From the NCBI GenBank assembly GCA_963750395.1, contig CAVVQM010000008.1, forward strand, positions 372,001 through 436,000: a stretch of 64,000 nucleotides of DNA, given 5' to 3'. A model generated the notes under the pieces. The model was not told the origin of the DNA. It did not search any database and saw only the letters and a list, made by a program, of their open reading frames with translations. The position numbers and the translations under genes are program-made. Source of the stretch: JADJPO01 sp963750395 (GTDB taxonomy: Bacteria; Actinomycetota; Actinomycetes; Actinomycetales; Kineosporiaceae). Shown in pieces: positions 34,774-42,413 of the stretch; position 1 is the stretch's first letter; the number at the start of each line of letters is the position of its first letter.

Positions 34774-35661
34774 GTGGTTGCAGACATCCTGAGTCGGCCC
34801 GTCTCGGCGGTGCAGCGCGAGCTCGGTCGCGCGCTGCGCTCGCGGGTGGCCGGCGATGACGCCGAGGTGGCGGCCCGCCGGATCTGGCAGACGCCCGGCC
34901 CTCGCTGGTTCACCCCGGCGGACCCGATCTGGCGCGTACACGCGGATGCGGCCATGTTCCCGGGTGGCATCGCCGCCCTGCTGCTGCAGTCGCTGCACCC
35001 GCTGGCCATGGCCGGGGTGGCCGGGCACAGCGGCTATCGGGGGGATCCCTGGGGCCGTCTGCAGCGGACCAGCCACTACCTGGCCGTCACCACGTTCGGC
35101 ACGATCGAGCACGCGCAGGAGGCGATCGCCGTCGTCCGTGGGGTGCACGAACGGGTGCGAGGCAAGGACTTGCGTGGCCGCCCCTACCGGGCGGACGATC
35201 CGGGGTTGCTGCGCTGGGTGCACCTGGCGGAGGTCCACTCCTTCCTGACGGCGTACCAGCGGTTCGGGGCGGACCGGCTGACCCCCGCCGAGGCGGACCG
35301 TTATGTGGCCCAGACCGTCACGGCCGCCACGCTGTTGGGGGCCACCGGACTGCCCGACACGGTGGCCGGGCTGCGGCAGCAGCTCGATGACCACCGCCCG
35401 CAGCTCGAGGTGACCCCCGCGGCGCGCGACGCGTCCCGGATGCTGCTGCTGAACCCGCCGTTGCCCCTGCTCGCCCGACCCGGTTACGCCACCCTCGCGG
35501 CCGGCGGGGTCTCCCTGCTCCCGCCGTGGGCCCGGACCCACCTTGGGCTCGTTCTGCCCGGGCTGTCGCCCCGGCTGGCGCATGGGGCCGGCGCGCTCGG
35601 CGCCCGTGCCGTGCGCTGGGGCATGGCGGGCGTCGAGCGTCGGAGCGCGCCGGCCCACTGA
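34774..35661 (+). CDS. DUF2236 (MpaB-like oxygenase family) protein
   Basis: A 295-residue protein of the actinobacterial DUF2236 group, related to MpaB/latex-clearing-type haem oxygenases. It shows DPIWRVHADAAMFPGG, LLQSLHPLAMAGV, FGTIEHAQEAI and WVHLAEVHSFLTAYQ, with several histidines suited to haem binding. The start is GTG. The reaction is unknown for most of the family. Confidence 0.8.
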   Translation: MVADILSRPVSAVQRELGRALRSRVAGDDAEVAARRIWQTPGPRWFTPADPIWRVHADAAMFPGGIAALLLQSLHPLAMAGVAGHSGYRGDPWGRLQRTSHYLAVTTFGTIEHAQEAIAVVRGVHERVRGKDLRGRPYRADDPGLLRWVHLAEVHSFLTAYQRFGADRLTPAEADRYVAQTVTAATLLGATGLPDTVAGLRQQLDDHRPQLEVTPAARDASRMLLLNPPLPLLARPGYATLAAGGVSLLPPWARTHLGLVLPGLSPRLAHGAGALGARAVRWGMAGVERRSAPAH

Positions 35662-35691
35662 GGCCTCGACCGGGACGGACCCGACCTGGGC

Positions 35692-36402
35692 TCAGGCCCG
35701 TGTCAGAGCTCGCCCGGCCCAGGTGAACCAGACGATGAACCCGATGCCGAACAGGGCCCCGGCGGCGTCCGCGGCCGGGGGCACCAGGGTGGCGGCGCCC
35801 GCCACGGCGAGGACGACGGCGAGCCAGGCCAGCCCTGCAGGCAGGACCCGGGTACGCAGCGCTGCGGACCCGACGATCAGGGCCCAGAGCGCGCCCACGA
35901 ACTCGATCCCGCCGCCGAGAGCGTCCTGGACGACGCCGACCGCGACCCACACGGATGTCGCCACATCGGGGTCCTCGACGGCGAGGTCGAGCGCGGCGTG
36001 CTGGCCGACCAGTGCGATCAGGCCACTGGCCAGGAGCAGGCCCGACCAGATCAGCCCGAAGGCCAGCGAGGCCCGGGCCAGGTCGGGTGCGGGTCGCAGC
36101 CGGTGCGCGACACCAAGGGCGACGACGGTCATCGCGGCGCCGCCGATCAGGTACAGCGCGAGATACCACAGGTACATCACCGTCGCGTGGCCGCGAAGGA
36201 ACTCGAGCGAGCCGGTCGGGTCGGAGACGGGGTCGGTCAGCCCGGCCGGCATCAGGACGGCGCCCATGAAAAGGAACCCGACGACGTAGGTCGCGGCGGT
36301 CACCAGCGCGGCCGTCCCTGCGGCGCGCTGGATCGAGGGCACGGTCTGGCTCGAGGTGGCGGTGGGGACGGGGGCAGTCGGTCGACGCATGTGTGTTGTC
36401 AT
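35692..36402 (-). CDS. Polytopic membrane protein, unidentified
   Basis: A 236-residue protein with about six hydrophobic helices, spaced over residues 28-230. The N-terminus is Thr/Pro-rich. It resembles the DUF4386-like membrane proteins but the match is weak. The ATG at 36402 gives a short cytosolic leader. It is divergent from the histidine kinase gene (130 bp), which raises the possibility of shared regulation. Confidence 0.6.
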   Translation of the reverse strand: MTTHMRRPTAPVPTATSSQTVPSIQRAAGTAALVTAATYVVGFLFMGAVLMPAGLTDPVSDPTGSLEFLRGHATVMYLWYLALYLIGGAAMTVVALGVAHRLRPAPDLARASLAFGLIWSGLLLASGLIALVGQHAALDLAVEDPDVATSVWVAVGVVQDALGGGIEFVGALWALIVGSAALRTRVLPAGLAWLAVVLAVAGAATLVPPAADAAGALFGIGFIVWFTWAGRALTRA

Positions 36403-36532
36403 GCACTCCAGCCTCGCTCGGCACATCCTCCGGGGGGATCGGCCTCCAAGCCCGATCGCTCTGGTACCGCGGGCCGGCCACGGTGGCCCAAAGGACGATC
36501 CGATCGGCACCGGCGCTGCCTAGCATCGATGG

Positions 36533-37699
36533 ATGTTCGCGAGTGTGATGCGTGGATTGTGGGCTGAACCCGCTCTCCTCCCACCGGCCGGCACCGGCCG
36601 CCGGGACCGGTGGCTGGTGGCCCTGTTGCTGCCGGCAAGTGTGGCCGAGGGTCTCGTGCGTGCGGACGTCGTCTGGCCCGTGTGGCACATCGCTCTCGCG
36701 TGCGTGGTCGTCCTGACGCTGCTCTGGCGCGGTCGCCACCCCCTGGCGATGCTCATCGTGGGCTTCGGCACGCAGACCGTCGCCGGGGTGGTGCCCGCGC
36801 TGGCCGGCGCGCCGTACAGCGTGCTCACCACGACCGCATGCGTCCTGCTCCTGCCGTACTCGCTCGCCCGCTGGGGCAGCGGCCGCGCGGTGGTTCTCGG
36901 GCTGGTCCTCCTGCTCGCCGCCCATCTCGGCCGGGAGCCGCTCTACGGCGAGAGCGGGGCCAGCATCGGTCTCGGCGTCGGCTTCCTGCTGTTACCGGCC
37001 GCGCTCGGTGCGGCCGTGCGGTTCTGGGTCCGGGCCCGCTGGCGCGAGGGCGAACAGATCCGGATGCTGGAGCGGGAGCGTCTGGCGCGCGACCTGCACG
37101 ACACGGTGGCGCACCACGTCTCGGGCATCATCATCCAGGCCCGTGCCGGACGCATGATCGCGCCCGGTGACCCCGCCCGAGCGGCGGAGATGTTCGGCGC
37201 CGTCGAGGAGGCGGCGTCCCGATCGTTGGCCGAGATGCGCGCCCTGGTGTCCGTGCTGCGCACGGAGCAGGACGGCGCCGAGAGGGAGCCGGCCCCGGGG
37301 ATCGCCGATCTGGAGGGGCTGGCGACCGGGGTCGGGACACCGGTGGACGTGTCGATCTCCTCCGGCCTGGCCGATATCGGCGGGCCGCCGTCCGGGGTGG
37401 TGTTCCGAGTGGCCCAGGAGGCGGTGACGAATGCGCGCCGTCATGCCCTCGAGCCGAGTCGGATCAGGGTGGACGTCCGCCGGGACGGTGAGGCCGTGCT
37501 CGTACGGGTGGACGACGACGGCCGGACGCCGCGCCGCGGCCTGCGCGGGCAGGGGTACGGGCTCGTCGGGATGCGCGAGCGGGTGGGGCTGCTGGGCGGT
37601 ACTTTCGAGGCCGGGCCGTCCCCCGGAGGCGGCTGGACGGTGCACGCCGTGATTCCTTTACGGGTGGAGGGAGTTCCGGTGCAAGGACAGGCCACATGA
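36533..37699 (+). CDS. Two-component sensor histidine kinase (HisKA_3 type)
   Basis: A 388-residue membrane kinase. Four or so helices lie in residues 25-165. Then come the phospho-acceptor box RDLHDTVAHHVS and a short HATPase domain (QEAVTNARRHA, VRVDDDGR, GYGLVGMRERV). This is the NarL/LiaS-like class that pairs with LuxR-type regulators. Its stop overlaps the start of the broken response regulator gene (ATGA), so the pair is an operon. Confidence 0.9.
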   Translation: MFASVMRGLWAEPALLPPAGTGRRDRWLVALLLPASVAEGLVRADVVWPVWHIALACVVVLTLLWRGRHPLAMLIVGFGTQTVAGVVPALAGAPYSVLTTTACVLLLPYSLARWGSGRAVVLGLVLLLAAHLGREPLYGESGASIGLGVGFLLLPAALGAAVRFWVRARWREGEQIRMLERERLARDLHDTVAHHVSGIIIQARAGRMIAPGDPARAAEMFGAVEEAASRSLAEMRALVSVLRTEQDGAEREPAPGIADLEGLATGVGTPVDVSISSGLADIGGPPSGVVFRVAQEAVTNARRHALEPSRIRVDVRRDGEAVLVRVDDDGRTPRRGLRGQGYGLVGMRERVGLLGGTFEAGPSPGGGWTVHAVIPLRVEGVPVQGQAT

Positions 37700-38358
37700 G
37701 CACCGACGGCCGGCTGCGGGTGCTGATCGCGGACGACCAGGAGATGGTGCGGTCGGGCTGGCCTGATCCTGGAGGCCCAGCGGGATCGAGGTGGTGGCAG
37801 GCGGCGACGGGCGCGAGGCGGTCGCGCTCGGCCGGCGCCTGCGCCCGGACGTGTGCCTGCTCGACATCCGCATGCCCGAGCTCGACGGCATCGAGGCGAC
37901 CCGCCTGCTCGCCGGCCCCGACGTCGCCGACCCGATCCCGGTGGTGGTCGATCACCACCTTCGACCTCGACGAGTACGTCTACCGGCGCTGCGCACCGGG
38001 GCGCGCGGCTTCCTGCTCAAGGACGCCGGGCCGGCACTGCTCGTCGAGGCGGTGCAGGCCGCGGCCCGCGGCGACGCCCTGATCGTCGCCCTCGATCACC
38101 GTCCGCCTCCTCGCCACCTTCGGCGGACGTCCGGGCAGTCGGCGCCGCCGCCGAGCCGGTCGACACCGCTGACCGAGCGCGAGGAGGAGCTGCTCGCCGC
38201 CGTGGCCCGAGGCCGCACCAACGCCGAGATCGGCGCCGACCCTCCACATCTCCCTGAGCACCGTGAAGACCCACTCGGTGCCCGATCCGGCCAAGATCGG
38301 CGCCCGCAATCGGGTCGAGATCGCCATCTGGGCCTACGAGAGTGGCCGGATGCGCTGA
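37696..38358 (+). pseudogene. LuxR/NarL-type response regulator with multiple frameshifts
   Basis: The start (RLRVLIADDQEMVRSG) is a normal receiver domain, and LLDIRMPELDGIEATRL with the phospho-Asp follows in another frame. The ITTFDLDEYVYR segment returns to the first frame. GFLLKDA, LTEREEELLAAVARGRTNAEIG and KIGARNRVEIAIW again need frame changes. At least five single-base indels would be needed to read one 220-residue protein. Total length and end (TGA 38356-38358) are normal. No stops interrupt the coding-like segments, which looks more like clustered sequence error or very recent decay than an old pseudogene. Confidence 0.8.
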
Positions 38359-38380
38359 CCCTCCTCGCCCGGGCGACGCC

Positions 38381-38429
38381 GTCAGGCGGTGTGGTCAGGC
38401 GGTGTGGTCAGGCGGTGTGGTCAGGCGGT
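38381..38429. repeat. 13-bp tandem repeat, about 3.8 copies
   Basis: The unit GTCAGGCGGTGTG occurs at 38381-38393, 38394-38406 and 38407-38419, then partially to 38429. It spans the 3' end of the peroxiredoxin gene (stop at 38421-38423) and the end of the response regulator region. Such arrays change copy number by slippage. Confidence 0.8.
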
Positions 38430-39179
38430 CGGCAGCCGCTCGGCGATCTGCTCCTGCGAGAGCGACCTGGTGCAGAAGAACCAGTCCTCGCACTCGATGT
38501 CGTACTGGGCGGCGCCGGTGCCCTCCATGCGATCCTTGGCGGTGCCGCACGAGCCGGCCGGGGGCACGATGACACGCTCGCCGGGGCGCCAGTCGGCCGG
38601 TATGGCCACGTCGAACTCGTCGGCGACCTGAAGACCCTTGATGACCCGCAGGATCTCGTCGAAGTTGCGGCCCAGCGAGAGCGGGTAATAGATGATCGCG
38701 CGGATCAGGCCCGTCGGGTCGATGAAGAAGACCGCGCGCACCGCCTGGGTGGTGGCCTCTCCGGGCATGATCATCCCGTACCGGTTGGCGACGTTCATCG
38801 AGACGTCGTCGATGAGCGGGAAGGTCACCTCGACGTCCTTCATGTCCCGGAAGGTGATCTTGTCCTTGATGGTGCGCAGCCAGGCGATGTGGCTGTAGAG
38901 CCCGTCGACGGACAGCCCGACCAACTCGGTGTTGTGCCGGCGGAACTCCTCCTGCATCGTCGCGAACGTCATGAACTCGCTGGTGCACACCGGGGTGAAG
39001 TCGGCAGGGTGGGAGAAGAGGATGACCCACTTGCCCGCGTAGTCGGCAGGGAAGTCGATCTCCCCCTGCGTGGTCTGTGCGACGAAGGCGGGCGCCGTGT
39101 CGCCGATGCGCGGCATCGGGGCGGCCGCGGCGGCCGGGGTGGTCGTGGCGGTGTCACTGTGGCTGGTGTCGCTCGGCAT
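38421..39179 (-). CDS. 1-Cys peroxiredoxin (Prx6 type)
   Basis: A 252-residue thiol peroxidase that reduces hydrogen peroxide or organic peroxides in the cytosol. The peroxidatic cysteine lies in HPADFTPVCTSE, and the YYPLSLGRNFDEILRVI and ADWRPGE segments are Prx6-like. Extra cysteines occur near the end (SCGTAKD, ECEDWFFC). The first 22 residues are a Thr/Ala-rich extension. The ATG at 39179 has a GAGGAG site. A palindrome just upstream suggests regulated expression. Confidence 0.9.
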   Translation of the reverse strand: MPSDTSHSDTATTTPAAAAAPMPRIGDTAPAFVAQTTQGEIDFPADYAGKWVILFSHPADFTPVCTSEFMTFATMQEEFRRHNTELVGLSVDGLYSHIAWLRTIKDKITFRDMKDVEVTFPLIDDVSMNVANRYGMIMPGEATTQAVRAVFFIDPTGLIRAIIYYPLSLGRNFDEILRVIKGLQVADEFDVAIPADWRPGERVIVPPAGSCGTAKDRMEGTGAAQYDIECEDWFFCTRSLSQEQIAERLPTA

Positions 39180-39204
39180 CGGGCTCGGCTCCTCTGATCG
39201 TCGG

Positions 39205-39220
39205 ATACCCTCCAGGGTAT
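39205..39220. promoter_or_regulatory. Candidate operator: ATACCCT-CC-AGGGTAT palindrome
   Basis: Perfect 7-bp arms with a 2-bp spacer, 26 bp upstream of the peroxiredoxin start. A second short inverted repeat, TCTGG-8-CCAGA-like, flanks it (39221-39237). The G/C-tract pattern TACCC...GGGTA is like operators of the CsoR/CstR family (copper or persulfide sensors) and is also compatible with MerR-type sites. The regulator is not in view. Confidence 0.6.
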
Positions 39221-39249
39221 ATCTGGAACAACTCCAGAGAGCAGATGAC

Positions 39250-41017
39250 TCATCCCACAGGGGCGTGACCTCGATCACCGCTACCCGTCCTCGGGCTCCG
39301 TCCCCATGCCGGCTGTCTCTCGCGGCCTCTGCGGGCGCGGAGCGCATCGCGGACCGCCGACGGGGGCAGGAAGGCGCGCAGGGCCGCCACGGACACCATG
39401 GGCAGGTTCGCGCGCGTCGGGTAGGCCAGCCACATCGGTTCCCATCGCGGGTCGAACTTGTCCTTGAAGCGGAAGAGCCCCGCCGCCCCGTACAGGCCAC
39501 CACCGTGCTCGTACAGCCAGGCGAGCAGCCGCTGGGACAGCGCGTCGCGCGCCTGGATCCCCGCCAGTGGAACGCCCCCCAGGCTCGCCCGCGTGCGTCC
39601 CATCCCGGCGAAATCGGCGATGCTGTCGACCACCAGCAACTCCATGACGCCCGGTGGGCAGCCGTCCGCCCGCCGCATCAGGTCCAGGACGGCGGCGTCG
39701 CCGCCGTCGTAGGGGAGCCAGGTGACGAAGGCGACCACCTCCTCGTCGGCGCCCTGACCGGTGACCGCCAGGTAGACCTCCTGGTCGTCGAGTCGGGTGG
39801 GATCGAAGCGGCCGAGCGTGAAACCGAGCTCCGGTCCGCCCTTGTTCCGCAACCACTGCTGGCTGACCTCGGCGAGTTGCCGTGTGCGCCGGGTGGATCG
39901 AGCGGCACCCTCGTAGCGGACGACGGCGACCCCCTCGCGGCGGGCCCGAGAGACCGAATGGCGCACGTTGGCGCGGCGTTTGCCGCTGGTGGAGAACGAC
40001 GCGACGTCCAGCACCGCCTCCACGCCGATCTGCAGGACGGCATAGCCGGCGGCGCGGGCCAGGTCACGTTGCACCGTGTTCGCCCCGAGCAGAGCGGGCG
40101 TCAGACCCGCCTCCTCGCAGTAATGGGTCAGCTCGGCCAGCGACTCCTGCTCACGCCCGGGGACGCAGACGGGTGCCCCGAGACAGACGGCGACCCCGCC
40201 GCGGATCCCCACGGCCGCCAGGGCCTCGCCGGAACACAGCGGCAACAGCAGGTTGTCCGGCAGGGCGAGCAGCGGGGCCGTCGAGGACCGTCCGTTGCGC
40301 AACACGAAGTCGCGGACGGTGTCGCGGGCCGTCCCGTCCTCATGGATCCGGCGGCGCAGGGCCGCCAGGAACACGACGAGGACGATGAACAGTCCGACCC
40401 GCAGGGCGATGGCGTAGGCCTCGACCCGCTTCAGCTCCTGGTCGACGCCGCCCGGCAGGAACAGCATGGTCCGGGCGATCACGCTGAGGCGGCTGGTGTC
40501 GGATGCCCCTGCGCCCTGATCGATCTCGGCGTAGCCCACCGCGGCGAAGAGCAGCAGCCCGGCGAACAGGACCGCGGGTGGCAACCACCATCGACGCTCC
40601 CGTCGTGGTGGACGCAGGCGGTAGGCGCGCCGGGTGGCGAGCAGCAGCAGCAGGGCGGCGAGGGACAGCATCTCGGTCACCGTCACGCTGCCCCGCAGGA
40701 GGGGAAGCAGCGCGGCGATCGCCACGGCGCCGGTCGCCAGCGCCCACGCCGTCCGTGATCCGCGCAGGAGTGCCCGCCCGACCACCAGCAGCAGGGCGCC
40801 GATCTCCACCTCGGCCACCCGGGAGGCGGGAACGGCTCCAGCGATCGTGTCCGCCCGCGAGGGCCGGAGCGAGTTCGACGAGCTCGCCACCGAGGGCGGG
40901 TACCAGCCCGTCGAGGATGTTCACCGCACCGGCGGTGATCACCACGGCGGCTGGGATCATGCGGCGCCACCGGCGGCGACGGACGCCACTGACGTCGATG
41001 GTGCGATCGTCGGTCAC
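39250..41017 (-). pseudogene. MprF/LysX-like DUF2156 membrane protein, one frameshift
   Basis: From GTG 41017 a basic N-terminus and first membrane helix are read to about 40880, where a one-base frame change is needed to enter the main 500-residue frame ending at 39250. That part has about five membrane helices and a C-terminal DUF2156 lysyl-transferase-like domain (GKRRANVRHSVSRARREG, LRNKGGPELGFTLG, FRFKDKFDPRWEP). Homologues add amino acids to phosphatidylglycerol. With the frame repaired it is about 589 codons. Sequence error or real loss cannot be told apart here. Confidence 0.75.
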
Positions 41018-41048
41018 GATGCGAGTGTGTCCCAGACTAGGAGACCTG

Positions 41049-41528
41049 ATGGAACTGGATCCCCTGCGCTTCCACCGACGTCACCACGACAGGCCGGCCT
41101 TCGGGGAGGGGTTCGTGCCGAGGCTGGCCGAGAAGATCGCCGATGCGATGGGCACCGTCCAGTTCGTGCTCATCTCCACGGCGGTGATCCTCGCGTGGGT
41201 GCTGGTCAACCACGTCGTGTCGTTCCTGACCACGTCCTGGCAGGGCCTGCTCCACGGGCGAGGCTTCGACCCGGCGCCCTTCATCCTGCTCAACCTCGTG
41301 TTCTCCGCGGTCGCCTACTACTCCGCCTCGATGGTGATGATCGCTCAGAAGACGCAGGCGAGGCGTGACCAGGCACGCGAGAAGGCGGACGCCGAGCACC
41401 GCGAGGACCTGGCGCGGACGCAGGTGGAACTCATCCGGCAGAACACCGCGCTGACCGAGGAGGTGCACCGTCTCACCAGCGAGGTCCACGCCATGATCTC
41501 TTCGCGACCATCGGCCGGCCACGGCTGA
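41049..41528 (+). CDS. DUF1003 membrane protein
   Basis: A 159-residue protein. It has two membrane helices (VQFVLISTAVILAWVLVNH and FILLNLVFSAVAYYSASMVMIAQ) joined by a GFDPAPF turn characteristic of DUF1003. A charged coiled-coil C-terminus follows (KADAEHREDL on). Function unknown. It is divergent from the MprF-like gene with 31 bp between starts. Confidence 0.85.
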   Translation: MELDPLRFHRRHHDRPAFGEGFVPRLAEKIADAMGTVQFVLISTAVILAWVLVNHVVSFLTTSWQGLLHGRGFDPAPFILLNLVFSAVAYYSASMVMIAQKTQARRDQAREKADAEHREDLARTQVELIRQNTALTEEVHRLTSEVHAMISSRPSAGHG

Positions 41529-41578
41529 CCGCCAGCAGATACCCGTCGAACGGCACGCGGCCGACGCCCGCGGGTGGG

Positions 41579-42151
41579 TCAGCCGGCGGGTGAGGGGTCG
41601 GCTGCCGGCGCCGCGATGGGCAGCAGCACCTCGTTGCGGCGAAGGAACCAGGGCCTGGTGGGCGGGTCGTACCGGGCCCATTGCGGCTCTCCGGTGACCT
41701 CCAGTCCCGCGTCGGCCACCGCTCGGCGCAGCCGAGCCAGGTGCCTGGCATACCGCTGCTCCGTCCAGCGACCCGAATACCGCATCGCGGCGGCGAGTGC
41801 CACCGGCACGGCCCGCAGTCTCACGGTCGGGTCCTTCGGAGCCGGGAGCGTCTGCAGGGTCTCACCGGCCGGCATGACGAAACCGACGACGAAGGAGCCG
41901 GCCTCCTCCGTGTCGTGAGCCTCGTGCCGCGGCGCCGGCGTGGGCTCCTGAAGCACGGGAGCCGTCATCGCGATCGACCGGGCGCCGGTGTTGCGCCCAC
42001 CGATGTACCCCGCCAGAGCACGGAACGCGCGGCGGCCCGCCGCGTCGGCGGGCCCGGGAACCGTCACCTCGGCGACGACGCACTCGTCGTAGCGACGCAC
42101 CTCGAAGTCCGGCTGCCGGGCCCACACTGTGTAGCTCTGGATCTGCGTCAC
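41579..42151 (-). CDS. SOUL-family haem-binding-like protein
   Basis: A 190-residue protein with the SOUL/HBP signature: FEVRRYDECVVAEV, a FRALAGYIGGRN segment, IAMTAPVL, FVMPAGETL and a C-terminal YDPPTRPWFLRRNEVLLP. Members bind haem or porphyrin; the biological role in bacteria is unclear. A GTG at 42151 was chosen because longer starts run into the 12-bp repeat upstream. Confidence 0.88.
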   Translation of the reverse strand: MTQIQSYTVWARQPDFEVRRYDECVVAEVTVPGPADAAGRRAFRALAGYIGGRNTGARSIAMTAPVLQEPTPAPRHEAHDTEEAGSFVVGFVMPAGETLQTLPAPKDPTVRLRAVPVALAAAMRYSGRWTEQRYARHLARLRRAVADAGLEVTGEPQWARYDPPTRPWFLRRNEVLLPIAAPAADPSPAG

Positions 42152-42212
42152 GGTCTCAACGTATGCGGAAAGGCACTCAGGTGCCTGTCGGTGATCTGGA
42201 ATTGTTCCATCC

Positions 42213-42246
42213 TTCTGACATGTCTTCTGACATGTCTTCGGACATG
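42213..42246. repeat. 12-bp tandem repeat, about 2.8 copies
   Basis: TTCTGACATGTC at 42213-42224 and 42225-42236, then TTCGGACATG. Each unit contains the palindrome ACATGT or its near form. It lies between the SOUL gene (minus) and the HD-GYP gene (plus), where regulator sites would be expected. Confidence 0.75.
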
Positions 42247-42413
42247 CGGCCGTGCCCACGGCCATGCCAGGCCGTCGGCACGGGACATCAGGGAGCGAGC
42301 GGTCGGCCGCGACGTTGAGTCGTATGGACGATCCTGTCGGTGGCCCAGCACGCCGATACAGAGGACACCGAAACCGACGAGTCGGTGACCTCGACCGGAA
42401 ACTGGGGATGCTT

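Noticed and set aside
33490..35658. 722-residue minus-strand open frame
   Set aside because: Covers kbl and the DUF2236 gene in antisense; both plus-strand genes have clear family signatures.
38381..38429. CRISPR array
   Set aside because: The 13-bp units are contiguous with no spacers; the 12-bp and 17-bp repeats elsewhere are the same kind of simple tandem repeat.
39070..40758. 562-residue plus-strand open frame
   Set aside because: Antisense of the MprF-like gene; no motif and skewed Arg/Gly/Gln content typical of shadow frames in GC-rich DNA.
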